Shown piece after piece: positions 1 to 7,961 of a stretch of DNA of 64,000 bases (position 1 is the stretch's first letter; each line of letters opens with the position of its first letter). Below the pieces are notes generated by a model. It made no database searches. It saw only the letters and a program-made list of their open reading frames with translations, and was not told the origin of the DNA. Position numbers and translations under genes: made by a program. Origin of the DNA: Clostridiales bacterium (GTDB taxonomy: Bacteria > Bacillota > Clostridia > Christensenellales > Aristaeellaceae); the NCBI GenBank assembly GCA_015056055.1, contig SVHC01000001.1, positions 119,157 to 183,156 on the forward strand, read 5' to 3'.

Positions 1-960
1 GTGGATGACTGGGCGGAAATGTTCAAGCGCTGCTATGAAATCGCGGGTATCACGCCCAAAGACCGCGTGCACATCACGCCCGGTTATGGTCTGTGGACGG
101 CGGGCATTGGTTTTCAGGCGGGTGCGGAGCGTCTGGGTGCAATGGTCATTCCCATGGGTCCGGGCAATACGGATAAGCAGATTCGCTTTATGCAGGACAT
201 GGGCTCCACCGTTTTGTGCGCCACCAGCTCCTATGCATTGCTTCTTGCCGAGGAAATTGAAAAGCGCGGCGTGATCAATAAGCTCAAGCTTAAAAAAGGC
301 GTTATCGGCTCCGAACGCTGGGGCGAAAAGATGAGAAAGCGCATTGCCGGCGAACTGGGCGTTTCTCTGTATGATATTTACGGTCTGACCGAAATCTATG
401 GCCCCGGCATCGGCATCAGCTGCGATGCAGACAAGGGTATGCATGTGTTCGATGATTTCCTCTACTTTGAGGTCATTGATCCCAAGACGGGGAAGAATGT
501 GCCGGACGGGGAGATCGGCGAACTGGTTATCACGACCCTGCGCAAGGAAGGTGCGCCGCTGATTCGCTATCGCACGCACGATCTTACCCGCATTCTGACG
601 GGCGAATGTCCCTGCGGCTGCAAATATCCGCGTATCGAGGCGATCCTTGGCCGCACGGACGATATGGTCAAGGTCAAGGGCGTGAATATCTTCCCCGGAC
701 AGATCGACGAACTTCTGCATGAGGTCGAGGGTGTCAGCAGCGAATATCAGGTGATGATCGACCACTTTGACGGTAAGGACAGGATCACGCTGTTCTTTGA
801 AACCGAGATGCCTGCGGAGGAACGCAAGGCTCTGGGAACTGCTGTTCAGGCGCATTTCAAGGCGCGCATCGGCGTGACCGTGGTTCCCAAGCCGGTGTCC
901 ATCGGTGAACTCCCGCGCAGCGAGAAAAAATCTCAGCGCATTTTTGACAACCGCTACTAA
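1..960 (+). CDS. paaK: Phenylacetate-CoA ligase family protein, 5' end outside window
   Basis: The visible 319 residues are the C-terminal three quarters of an adenylate-forming (ANL superfamily) ligase of the PaaK type, which turns phenylacetate or another arylacetate into its CoA thioester using ATP. The frame is open at base 1 and the first codon is internal: relatives are about 430 residues and carry the SSGTTGKP loop upstream of this point. Visible motifs, numbered from base 1, are YGLTE (127-131), RYRTHD (189-194), a cysteine cluster CPCGCKYPR (203-211) and the hinge GRTDDMVKVKG (217-227) before the small C-terminal domain. In gut Clostridia such genes often accompany aromatic amino acid fermentation; that role is inferred here. 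A terminator separates it from the transporter genes downstream. Confidence 0.88.
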   Translation: MDDWAEMFKRCYEIAGITPKDRVHITPGYGLWTAGIGFQAGAERLGAMVIPMGPGNTDKQIRFMQDMGSTVLCATSSYALLLAEEIEKRGVINKLKLKKGVIGSERWGEKMRKRIAGELGVSLYDIYGLTEIYGPGIGISCDADKGMHVFDDFLYFEVIDPKTGKNVPDGEIGELVITTLRKEGAPLIRYRTHDLTRILTGECPCGCKYPRIEAILGRTDDMVKVKGVNIFPGQIDELLHEVEGVSSEYQVMIDHFDGKDRITLFFETEMPAEERKALGTAVQAHFKARIGVTVVPKPVSIGELPRSEKKSQRIFDNRY

Positions 961-987
961 ATTGCGGATACAGGAAAAAGAGAAATC

Positions 988-1022
988 GCCCGTGCGTGCA
1001 GCTGCATTGCGCGGGCATTTTT
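988..1022 (+). terminator. Rho-independent terminator after the CoA ligase
   Basis: An 8-bp GC-rich stem with one mismatch (988-995 with 1009-1016) is followed at once by ATTTTT. It lies 28 bases after the ligase stop codon. Confidence 0.7.
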
Positions 1023-1078
1023 GCAGGTTCAAACGGGTGTTTTTGTCGTTTTGAGGAAAGAAGTGCCCTACATGGTTC

Positions 1079-1108
1079 TTGACAAATATGCAGAAGGAAG
1101 CGTATAAT
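1079..1108 (+). promoter_or_regulatory. Sigma-A promoter of the first substrate-binding protein gene
   Basis: Perfect TTGACA (1079-1084) and TATAAT (1103-1108) boxes are separated by 18 bases. The start codon at 1157 follows after a short leader with a G-rich ribosome site (1145-1150). Confidence 0.85.
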
Positions 1109-1156
1109 TTTTCATACAGTATGGAATGCTATGGGCTATTCATAGGGGGGAATACG

Positions 1157-2152
1157 ATGAAAAAAGCAGTTGCTCTGATTCTTGCAATGGTGATGGCGCT
1201 GGGAATGGTATCTGCGGCTGCGCAGGAAGAAACGTTTACCATCGGTATCTGCCAGTTTGACGGGCATGTGGCTTTGGAGGAGTCCACGCAGGGCTTTATG
1301 GATGCGATCACCGAAGTGCTGGGTGACAGAGCCATCTTTGATGAGCAGGATGCCGCCGGCGAGATTTCCCTTTGCAGCACGATCGTGAATAACTTCGTGG
1401 TGAAGGACGTGGATCTTATACTGGCAAATTCCACACCGGCGCTGCAGACCGCTGCATCCGCTACCTATGATATTCCCATTCTGGGAACTTCCGTGACGGA
1501 ATACGGCGCTGCGCTGGATATTGCGGATTTTTATGGTATCGTCGGCTACAATGTATCCGGAACGAGCGACCTTGCACCGCTGGACAAGCAGGCGGCTATG
1601 ATCACAACATTGTTTCCCGAGGCCCAAAATGTCGGCCTTTTGTATTGCTCCAGCGAGGCAAATTCTGACTATCAGGTAAAAGTCGTAAGTGAGCTTCTGA
1701 CGAAGGCCGAGATCAACGTAAAGGAATTTCCCTTTATGGACACCAGTGATATTGCCGCCGTATGCTATGCGGCGTGCGAATTCAGCGACGTGATCTATGT
1801 GCCCACGGATAACGTGGTGGCCTCTTCTGCCGCCATCGTGGACGGAGTGTGCCGCCCCATGGGCGTGCCGGTCATCGGCGGCGACGAGGGCATCTGCTCT
1901 GCCTGCGGCGTGGCTACGCTGTGCATCAGTTACTACGAACTGGGCTATACCACGGGCAAAATGGCGCTGCGCATCCTGCTGGACGGCGAGGATGTTGCAA
2001 CGATGCCCATTGAATATGCCCCGGTATTTATGAGGCTGTACAATTCGGAGATCTGCGCAGAACTGGGAATCACGCCTCCGGAAGAGTATGTTGAGATCGG
2101 TACGACCTTGCCGGTTGAAACAGAGGGAATTGAGAGTGATACAAAAAATTAA
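1157..2152 (+). CDS. ABC transporter substrate-binding protein, TrpX family (copy 1)
   Basis: A 331-residue exported solute-binding protein of the ABC_sub_bind (TrpX) family, which captures a small ligand outside the cell and hands it to the membrane permease. The start at 1157 is chosen because it follows a G-rich ribosome site and begins a clear Sec signal peptide (about residues 1-22: MKK, hydrophobic core, cleavage near AAA-Q); an upstream in-frame ATG at 1079 overlaps the promoter. Visible family features are the TIGICQ strand opening the mature protein, SNTPALQ-like ligand-lobe sequence, and the GVPVIGGDEG and YYELGYTTGKMA stretches of the second lobe. It is about 75 percent similar by eye to the paralogue at 2445. 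No lipobox cysteine is present. It has its own promoter; permease and ATPase genes lie downstream. Confidence 0.9.
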   Translation: MKKAVALILAMVMALGMVSAAAQEETFTIGICQFDGHVALEESTQGFMDAITEVLGDRAIFDEQDAAGEISLCSTIVNNFVVKDVDLILANSTPALQTAASATYDIPILGTSVTEYGAALDIADFYGIVGYNVSGTSDLAPLDKQAAMITTLFPEAQNVGLLYCSSEANSDYQVKVVSELLTKAEINVKEFPFMDTSDIAAVCYAACEFSDVIYVPTDNVVASSAAIVDGVCRPMGVPVIGGDEGICSACGVATLCISYYELGYTTGKMALRILLDGEDVATMPIEYAPVFMRLYNSEICAELGITPPEEYVEIGTTLPVETEGIESDTKN

Positions 2153-2164
2153 CACTCTAAACTC

Positions 2165-2193
2165 TTGCGTAATTATACAAACGGGAGTATAAT
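2165..2193 (+). promoter_or_regulatory. Promoter of the leader region before substrate-binding protein 2
   Basis: TTGCGT (2165-2170) and a perfect TATAAT (2188-2193) are 17 bases apart. Transcripts would start near 2200, crossing the small ORF at 2226 and the terminator at 2366 before reaching the gene at 2445. Confidence 0.75.
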
Positions 2194-2225
2194 TGCAGCA
2201 ACTTAAAGGGAAAGGGGAATGCAGG

Positions 2226-2330
2226 ATGAAAAACGGTATTTTTGCAGAAGTGCGTTCCCTGTTTGCAGCTTCCCGATTTGTGGCAGGCTTTATTTATCAT
2301 GCCCGATTTCGATTTGCAAATGGGGGCTGA
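2226..2330 (+). CDS. Possible 34-residue leader peptide, Phe-rich
   Basis: A small frame that begins with ATG 26 bases after the expected transcription start, has a purine-rich ribosome site just upstream (GGGAAAGGGG then AGG), and stops with TGA at 2328-2330. It encodes six phenylalanines, all as TTT, among 34 residues, plus several Arg and Ala. It ends 35 bases before a strong terminator hairpin that precedes the second substrate-binding protein gene. The arrangement promoter, short ORF, terminator, transporter gene is that of a transcription attenuator, and the amino acid bias would suggest sensing of charged tRNA-Phe. This is inference: no competing antiterminator was worked out and the peptide could be untranslated. 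Confidence 0.4.
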   Translation: MKNGIFAEVRSLFAASRFVAGFIYHARFRFANGG

Positions 2331-2365
2331 TTCAGGATATACCTGCTGATTGCTTGTGATACTTG

Positions 2366-2401
2366 AAAGCGGCTCCGTTTATTCTGACGGCGCCGCTTTT
2401 T
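2366..2401 (+). terminator. Terminator or attenuator before substrate-binding protein 2
   Basis: An 8-bp stem AAAGCGGC (2366-2373) with GCCGCTTT (2392-2399) continues inward through CCGT/ACGG and ends in T residues. It lies upstream of the gene at 2445, downstream of a promoter and small ORF, so it can act as an attenuator. Confidence 0.75.
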
Positions 2402-2444
2402 GGTATAAAAAAAGAAGTATGGAAGTATGGAAGGAGAACTCACA

Positions 2445-3476
2445 ATGAAGAAGGTACTTGCTCTGGTTCTGGTTGCTATGATGATGCTCGGCTCTGTCTG
2501 CGCGGTCGCGGAAGATACGACGTACACGATCGGTATCTGTCAGCTGGTTCAGCATGTGGCGCTCGACGCTGCGACGCAGGGTTTCAGGGATGCCATCACC
2601 GAAGTTCTGGGCGATAAGGTCGTATTCGATGAAAAGAATGCTTTCGGCGATTCGCCTACCTGTGCAACCATCGTCAACGGATTTGTTTCCGCAAATGTGG
2701 ATCTGATTCTCGCCAATGCGACGCCCGCCCTTCAGGCTGCGGCTTCTGCATCCTACGATATTCCGATCCTCGGTACCTCCGTTACCGAGTACGGCGTTGC
2801 TCTTGAAATTCCGGATTTCACCGGCGTTGTCGGCTACAACGTATCCGGCACGAGCGACCTTGCTCCCCTCGACCAGCAGGCGGCGATGATCGTTGAGCTG
2901 TTCCCCGAGGCGAAGAACGTGGGCCTGCTGTTCTGCTCCAGCGAACCCAACTCTGCCTATCAGGTAAAGGTCGTTGCTGAGGAATTGGCAAAGGTCGGCA
3001 TCACCACTAAGGATTTCCCGTTCTCTGATCTGAACGACGTAGCGGCGGTCACCACGGCAGCCTGCGAGTTCAGCGATGTTATCTACGTTCCCACCGATAA
3101 CACCGTAGCATCCGCCACCGGTATCGTTGACGGCGTTTGCCGCCCGGCAGGCGTTCCGATCATCGCGGGTGAAGAAGGCATCTGCTCCGGCTGCGGCGTT
3201 GCAACGCTTTCCATCAGCTACTATGATCTGGGCTATGCCACCGGCCTGATGGCTCTGCGCATTCTCGTGGACGGCGAGGACATCACCAAGATGCCCATCG
3301 AATATGCTCCGAACTTCACCAAGAAGTACAACGAGGAAATCAGCGCTGAGTTCGGTGTGACCATTCCCGAGGATTACATTGCCATCGGCGCTGAAGAAGA
3401 AGCCGAAGCAGCCGAAGAAGGCGAAACGGCTGAGGGAACCGAGGCAGCAGAGGAATCTGAACCTGCTGCGGAATAA
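2445..3476 (+). CDS. ABC transporter substrate-binding protein, TrpX family (copy 2)
   Basis: A 343-residue paralogue of the preceding binding protein and the more likely main partner of the permease and ATPase that follow. The ATG at 2445 follows AAGGAGA at a good distance and opens the signal peptide; an in-frame ATG at 2427 would place the ribosome site inside the gene. The mature part matches copy 1 throughout (TYTIGICQ, VGYNVSGTSDLAPLD, YVPTDN, GICSGCGVATL). It differs in a C-terminal acidic tail of about 27 residues made mostly of Glu and Ala, probably a disordered spacer. A cysteine sits at residue 19, but in the context GSVC, which is a poor lipobox. A hairpin between this gene and the permease may give it a separate, more abundant transcript. 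Confidence 0.9.
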   Translation: MKKVLALVLVAMMMLGSVCAVAEDTTYTIGICQLVQHVALDAATQGFRDAITEVLGDKVVFDEKNAFGDSPTCATIVNGFVSANVDLILANATPALQAAASASYDIPILGTSVTEYGVALEIPDFTGVVGYNVSGTSDLAPLDQQAAMIVELFPEAKNVGLLFCSSEPNSAYQVKVVAEELAKVGITTKDFPFSDLNDVAAVTTAACEFSDVIYVPTDNTVASATGIVDGVCRPAGVPIIAGEEGICSGCGVATLSISYYDLGYATGLMALRILVDGEDITKMPIEYAPNFTKKYNEEISAEFGVTIPEDYIAIGAEEEAEAAEEGETAEGTEAAEESEPAAE

Positions 3477-3500
3477 CGCGGAATTATTTGTAAGCGGACA

Positions 3501-3528
3501 GCGTTTCAGGCCATTCGGCCTGAAACGC
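3501..3528 (+). terminator. Strong intercistronic hairpin without T-tract
   Basis: A perfect 12-bp stem (GCGTTTCAGGCC with GGCCTGAAACGC) around ATTC lies between the binding-protein and permease genes. No run of T follows, so it may stabilise the upstream mRNA or cause partial termination. It would set binding protein above permease, as is common in ABC operons. Confidence 0.55.
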
Positions 3529-3610
3529 CTCTGTGCTTAAATGGCAAGAATAGCGGACGGATTCGAAGAGATTCGCCGGTATTCTTTGCACGTTTTGGGA
3601 GGATGATTAC

Positions 3611-4537
3611 ATGTCGCTGACCACGCTGCTTGCGGCCATGCCCGGTGCGATCTCACAGGGCGTTATCTGGGGAATCATGGCCATTGGCGTATATATCACA
3701 TATAAAGTGCTCGACTTTTCGGATCTGACGGTGGACGGTTCTATCTGCACCGGCGCAGCGGTCTGTGTCGTGCTGATGATCAATGGCGTAAGTCTGCCGA
3801 TCGCAATGGTTGCTGCCGTGGCTGCCGGTATGCTTACGGGTCTGGTTACGGGCCTGTTCCATACGTTCATGGGAATCCCGGCGATCCTTGCCGGCATCCT
3901 TACGCAGCTTTCGCTGTATTCTGTCAATCTGAAAATCATGGGTAAAGCCAATCAGGCCATCAATGCCCGCAACTATGATCTTCTGGTCAGCATGCAGAAG
4001 TTGCGCAATGTACCTTTTTATGAGAACACGATTTTTATTGTGCTGCTGTTTTCGGCGGTCATGATTGCGGTTCTGTACTGGTTCTTCGGAACGGAGGCGG
4101 GCTGCTCGCTGCGTGCGACCGGTTCCAATCTCAATATGAGCCGCGCGCAGGGCATCAACACGAATTTCAACAAGGTTTTGGGACTGATGATCTCCAACGG
4201 CATTGTGGCCCTTGCGGGCGCGCTGCTTGCGCAGTATCAGGGCTTTGCTGAGGTGCAGATGGGCCGCGGCGCCATCGTTATCGGTCTGGCGGCAGTTATC
4301 ATCGGTGAAGCGCTGTTTGGAAAAATCTTCCGGAACTTTGCGCTCAGGATGGTCAGCGTAATTCTGGGCGGAATCGTGTATTACATTGTATATCAGACGG
4401 TTATTTTGTTTGGTCTGGATCCGGATCTTCTCAAAATGCTGTCGGCGCTGGTCGTGGCCACCTTCCTTGCGGTACCGCACTGGAAAAATAAGTGGTTTGC
4501 AAAGCCGGCAAAGAAGGGAGGAACAGATCATGCTTGA
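3611..4537 (+). CDS. ABC transporter permease, TrpY-like
   Basis: A 308-residue integral membrane protein of the BPD_transp_2 permease family that pairs with TrpX-type binding proteins. It forms the membrane channel of the importer. Eight or more hydrophobic segments are visible from residue 8 (AMPGAISQGVIWGIMAIGVY) to about residue 292, with the conserved loop GCSLRATGSN near residue 160 and GLMISNGIVALAGALLAQYQGF after it, both typical of this group. The start follows GGGAGG with good spacing. Its last eight bases overlap the ATPase start, so the two are translationally coupled. Streptococcal TrpXYZ relatives are linked to tryptophan; the ligand here is unknown. Confidence 0.9.
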   Translation: MSLTTLLAAMPGAISQGVIWGIMAIGVYITYKVLDFSDLTVDGSICTGAAVCVVLMINGVSLPIAMVAAVAAGMLTGLVTGLFHTFMGIPAILAGILTQLSLYSVNLKIMGKANQAINARNYDLLVSMQKLRNVPFYENTIFIVLLFSAVMIAVLYWFFGTEAGCSLRATGSNLNMSRAQGINTNFNKVLGLMISNGIVALAGALLAQYQGFAEVQMGRGAIVIGLAAVIIGEALFGKIFRNFALRMVSVILGGIVYYIVYQTVILFGLDPDLLKMLSALVVATFLAVPHWKNKWFAKPAKKGGTDHA

Positions 4538-5324
4538 GATCAGGAATGTATCCAAAACCTTCAATCCCGGCACGATCAATGCAAAAACGGCGCTTGACAA
4601 TCTGAATCTTACGCTCAATGCGGGTGATTTTGTAACGGTAATCGGCGGCAACGGCGCGGGCAAGAGCACCATGCTCAACGCCATCGCGGGCGTGTGGAAG
4701 CCGGATGCGGGTTCCATCCATATCGACGGAACGAACGTTACCGGCATGCCCGAATACCGCCGCGCAAGATTCCTGGGCCGCGTATTTCAGGATCCGATGA
4801 TGGGTACTGCGGCGGATATGGGAATCGAGGAAAATCTCGCGCTTGCCCTCAGGCGCGGCCAGAGGCGCACCATGCGCTGGGGCATTACTGCATCGGAACG
4901 CGAAATGTATCGCGAAAAGCTAAAGATGCTCAATCTGGGGCTGGAAAACCGCATGACCAGCAAGGTCGGTCTGCTTTCCGGCGGTCAGCGGCAGGCGCTT
5001 ACCCTGCTTATGGCAACGCTCAAGCAGCCGAAGGTTCTGCTTCTGGATGAGCACACCGCGGCGCTTGACCCCAAAACGGCAGCGCTGGTATTGCAGCTGT
5101 CCGATCAGATCATCCGGGAAAACAATCTGACCACCCTGATGATCACGCACAATATGCACGATGCCATTCAGCACGGAAACCGCCTGATTATGATGCATGA
5201 AGGTCATGTGATTCTGGATATTTCCGGCGAGGCAAAAAAGAAGCTCACCGTGGAGGAACTGCTGGAACAGTTCAGCGTGGCAAGCGGAAAGCAATTTGCC
5301 AGCGACCGCGCACTTCTGTCATAA
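4530..5324 (+). CDS. ABC transporter ATP-binding protein, TrpZ-like
   Basis: A 264-residue ABC ATPase that powers the importer formed with the preceding permease and binding proteins. Visible motifs are Walker A GGNGAGKST (39-47), the Q-loop in FQDPM, signature LSGGQRQ (148-154), Walker B VLLLDEH (168-174), the D-loop ALDP and the H-loop histidine in THNMHD (about 206). The ATG at 4530 is preceded by GGGAGG and overlaps the permease stop by eight bases, the usual coupling in this operon type. A strong terminator follows at 5361, so the operon ends here. Length is normal for the family. Confidence 0.93.
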   Translation: MLEIRNVSKTFNPGTINAKTALDNLNLTLNAGDFVTVIGGNGAGKSTMLNAIAGVWKPDAGSIHIDGTNVTGMPEYRRARFLGRVFQDPMMGTAADMGIEENLALALRRGQRRTMRWGITASEREMYREKLKMLNLGLENRMTSKVGLLSGGQRQALTLLMATLKQPKVLLLDEHTAALDPKTAALVLQLSDQIIRENNLTTLMITHNMHDAIQHGNRLIMMHEGHVILDISGEAKKKLTVEELLEQFSVASGKQFASDRALLS

Positions 5325-5360
5325 AGATACCGGTGGATCAGCTGCCGGAATATTTGATGC

Positions 5361-5404
5361 AAACGGCTCCTTTCGTCCGATAAGCGGCGGAAGGAGCCGT
5401 TTTG
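5361..5404 (+). terminator. Terminator of the ABC transporter operon
   Basis: A perfect 12-bp stem (5361-5372 with 5391-5402) of the form AAACGGCTCCTT/AAGGAGCCGTTT is followed by TT. The A/T flanks suggest it can work in both directions. Confidence 0.85.
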
Positions 5405-5486
5405 TATGAGAAGAATATCGGTGCGCATAGGATGAACGGAAAATTCGAATTATGGGTAGTTTGGTATAGCACTTTTTTGAGAATTA

Positions 5487-5495
5487 TGCTATAAT
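5487..5495 (+). promoter_or_regulatory. Extended -10 promoter of the YitT gene
   Basis: TGC followed by a perfect TATAAT (5490-5495) makes an extended -10 element; there is no convincing -35 box. The ribosome site AAGGGGGAG follows close downstream. Confidence 0.65.
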
Positions 5496-5516
5496 AAATA
5501 AGAAGGGGGAGTTGAA

Positions 5517-6377
5517 ATGCAAAAGAATTGGAAACGGGATGCAAGACGATTGCTCTATGTCCTTGTCGGCGCGGTATTGCTTGCGGCAAATATAAAATGC
5601 TTTATTCGGCCGGGCGGATTGTATCCGGGCGGCGTAAGCGGACTTTCGCTGCTTTTGCAGGAGATATTTGCGCGGTATATGAATCTGCAGCTTTCGTATA
5701 CGCTTTTGAATCTGCTCCTGAATTCTGTTCCGATTGTGATCAGCTTCCTTTTTATCGGCAGGAAGTTTACCATATATTCCTGTCTTGCGATTGTGGTTGC
5801 AAGCGTATTGACGGATATTCTGCCCGGATATTCGATCACGCAGACGCCTCTTTTGAACGCTGTGTTCGGCGGAATTATTCAGGGCACAGCGGTCAGCTGC
5901 TGTCTGCTTGCGGATGCCACCAGCGGCGGCATGGATTTTATCGCGATTTTTATGTCAGAGCGGTATAATAAGGATACATGGCATATTGTGCTGGGAATGA
6001 ATGTGGTGATTCTTCTGTCCGCAGGGCTTCTGTTCGGCTGGGAAGCGGCGCTGTATTCGATTATTTTCCAGTATACTTCCACGCAGATTATCAATGCCGT
6101 ATATAAGCGTTATCAGAAAAATACCCTCTTCATCGTTACAGACCATCCGGAGGACGTGTATCGCACCATTGCGGAAAATACGCATCACGGCGCGACGCTT
6201 TTCCGCGGCACCGGTCTTTATGAAAATAAGGAACGTTCTATGCTGTACTCCGTTGTTTCCTCCGAGGAGGCAAAGCGCGTGATCCATCAGGTTCGCATTG
6301 TGGACCCCAAAGCCTTTATCAACTGTATGAAAACGGAATCCATTTCCGGCAGGTTCTATAAAAGGCCGAATGATTGA
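5517..6377 (+). CDS. YitT family membrane protein (YitT_membrane plus DUF2179)
   Basis: A 286-residue protein with the two-part structure of the YitT family: five or six transmembrane segments over the first two thirds (including the characteristic GGLYPGGVSGLSLLL near residue 33 and CLLADATSGGMDFIAIF near 135), then a soluble DUF2179 domain of about 80 residues ending in a conserved D-P-K-AFI-N pattern. The family is widespread in Firmicutes and its function is not settled. The gene stands alone, between a terminator upstream and one just downstream, with its own extended -10 promoter and an AAGGGGGAG ribosome site. Confidence 0.88.
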   Translation: MQKNWKRDARRLLYVLVGAVLLAANIKCFIRPGGLYPGGVSGLSLLLQEIFARYMNLQLSYTLLNLLLNSVPIVISFLFIGRKFTIYSCLAIVVASVLTDILPGYSITQTPLLNAVFGGIIQGTAVSCCLLADATSGGMDFIAIFMSERYNKDTWHIVLGMNVVILLSAGLLFGWEAALYSIIFQYTSTQIINAVYKRYQKNTLFIVTDHPEDVYRTIAENTHHGATLFRGTGLYENKERSMLYSVVSSEEAKRVIHQVRIVDPKAFINCMKTESISGRFYKRPND

Positions 6378-6406
6378 TGGAGCAGCAGTCATAGTTTTGG
6401 ATGAGC

Positions 6407-6434
6407 AAAAGCCGCCTGAAAAGGGCGGCTTTTC
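6407..6434 (+). terminator. Terminator after the YitT gene
   Basis: A 10-bp stem AAAAGCCGCC with GGCGGCTTTT (6424-6433) has a short loop and ends in T residues. Confidence 0.85.
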
Positions 6435-6487
6435 TGCGCAAAAATATGTGTCGTTCACAAAATGGACTTAATTTTCGGTATATTGCG

Positions 6488-6496
6488 TGATATACT
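6488..6496 (+). promoter_or_regulatory. Extended -10 promoter of the VTC/DUF4956 operon
   Basis: TGA followed by TATACT (6491-6496) is an extended -10 site 27 bases before the VTC-domain gene. The -35 region (TTAATT at 6468) is weak. Confidence 0.55.
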
Positions 6497-6522
6497 GATA
6501 GCAGAGAAAAGGAGGGTGCGAT

Positions 6523-7281
6523 ATGCAGCAGCGGACCTTTGAAAGGTACGAAAAAAAGTATCTGCTTTCCGCCGAGCAGTATGGAAAACTTCGAAAAAAA
6601 CTGGAAGATAAAATAGTGCCTGACCGGTACGGCAAAAATACGGTTTTGAGTGTGTATTACGATACGCCCGATTTTCGCCTGATACGAATGTCCATGGAAA
6701 AACCCATATATAAAGAAAAGCTGCGCATGCGAAGTTATGGTGTTCCGGCTGCGGATGAATCGGTTTTTGTGGAACTCAAAAAGAAGTATAATGGAGTTGT
6801 CTATAAGCGCAGGGTGAACATGCCGCTGAAAACGGCGGAAAAGTGGCTTGCGGACGAGGGAAAATGCATTCCGGTGCCGCCAAACGATATGACCGTTGCC
6901 GAGAATTTTTTGTTCCGACAAATCAGCAGGGAGATCGCGCATTCGTTTGAAATATATCCGGAGCTTGCGCCGGCCATGTTTATATGCTATGACAGACTGG
7001 CCTTTGATGGTGCAGAGGATACACGTTTAAGAGTTACGTTTGATGACAGGATTCTTTTTCGCAGGGAAGAGTTGAGCCTTGCATCCGGTGCATGGGGTGA
7101 ACCGCTTCTGGAGGTCGGTCAGCGGCTGATGGAAATAAAAATGCCCGGTGCAATGCCGGTATGGCTTTCCAAAATACTGGACGAATTGAAAATTTATCCT
7201 ACATCATTTTCGAAATACGGTGCGGCATTTGAAAGAATTATGATAAGAAGCAGAAACGGAGGAATTAAAAATGTTTCCTGA
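6523..7281 (+). CDS. VTC-domain (polyphosphate polymerase-like) protein
   Basis: A 252-residue protein with the VTC domain, a triphosphate-tunnel fold found in the yeast vacuolar polyphosphate polymerase. The charged strand motifs that line the tunnel are present: ERYEKKY (7-13), KEKLRMR (64-70), ELKKK (84-88), KRR (95-97), TRLRVTFD (167-174) and MEIKM (203-207), with SKYGAAF near the end. It has no membrane anchor. In many Firmicutes this protein is encoded directly before a DUF4956 membrane protein and a secreted carbohydrate-binding or CotH protein, as here; its product in that setting is not established. It overlaps the next gene by 11 bases. The start has a GGAGGG ribosome site. Confidence 0.87.
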   Translation: MQQRTFERYEKKYLLSAEQYGKLRKKLEDKIVPDRYGKNTVLSVYYDTPDFRLIRMSMEKPIYKEKLRMRSYGVPAADESVFVELKKKYNGVVYKRRVNMPLKTAEKWLADEGKCIPVPPNDMTVAENFLFRQISREIAHSFEIYPELAPAMFICYDRLAFDGAEDTRLRVTFDDRILFRREELSLASGAWGEPLLEVGQRLMEIKMPGAMPVWLSKILDELKIYPTSFSKYGAAFERIMIRSRNGGIKNVS

Positions 7282-7945
7282 AGCGATATTGACGCAGATC
7301 ACCGACTGGACGACAGCGAGTTTTTTGATCGCACTGTGCGTTTCTTTGGGCGTTGGCCTTATGATTGCCGCATCTTACATGTTCCGAAACGTATATACCA
7401 AGGGATTTGCGGTCACGCTGGTATTGATGCCGATGGTTGTGCAGGTGATTATCTGCGTAGTGAACGGAAATCTGGGTACGGGCGTTGCCGTGATGGGCGC
7501 ATTCAGCTTGGTAAGGTTCCGCTCCGCGCCCGGCAGCGCAAGGGAAATAACCAGTATATTCCTTGCGATGGCAGTCGGAATTGCGGTTGGCGTGGGCTAT
7601 ATTGCGCTTGCGGTTTTGATGGCGGTGGTTTTCTGCGCGGTGAGTATGGCGTTGTATCTTTTGCCGTTTGGCGAGATGAAGAATGCAGAAAAGGATCTTA
7701 AAATCACCATTCCGGAAAGTTTGGATTACACGGGCGTGTTTGATGATCTGTTTGAGAAATATGCGCGCCGCACGGAATTGATTGGCGTGCGTACCACCAA
7801 CATGGGCAGTCTTTATCGGCTGCATTATCGGGTTTCTTTGAAAAATGCTGCTGAGGAAAAAGCATTTATTGATGATCTTCGCTGCCGGAACGGCAATCTG
7901 GAGATCAGCATCGGCCGTCCTGTGAGCGGACGCGAAGAATTATAA
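7271..7945 (+). CDS. DUF4956 membrane protein
   Basis: A 224-residue protein with four predicted membrane helices in its first 135 residues and a soluble C-terminal domain of about 90 residues. The motif GAFSLVRFRSAPGSAREI near residue 77, between helices, is the hallmark of DUF4956. The function of the family is unknown. It is encoded with VTC-domain proteins so regularly that the two probably form a membrane complex; here the start codon lies inside the VTC gene, so translation is coupled. The ribosome site is GGAGG just before the ATG at 7271. Confidence 0.85.
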   Translation: MFPEAILTQITDWTTASFLIALCVSLGVGLMIAASYMFRNVYTKGFAVTLVLMPMVVQVIICVVNGNLGTGVAVMGAFSLVRFRSAPGSAREITSIFLAMAVGIAVGVGYIALAVLMAVVFCAVSMALYLLPFGEMKNAEKDLKITIPESLDYTGVFDDLFEKYARRTELIGVRTTNMGSLYRLHYRVSLKNAAEEKAFIDDLRCRNGNLEISIGRPVSGREEL

Positions 7946-7961
7946 CAGGAGGGGATAAGCT

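Noticed and set aside
3544-3559. A 16-base match (CAAGAATAGCGGACGG) to 63953-63968
   Set aside because: A single shared 16-mer is close to what chance allows in 64 kb compared against itself, and the flanks do not match.
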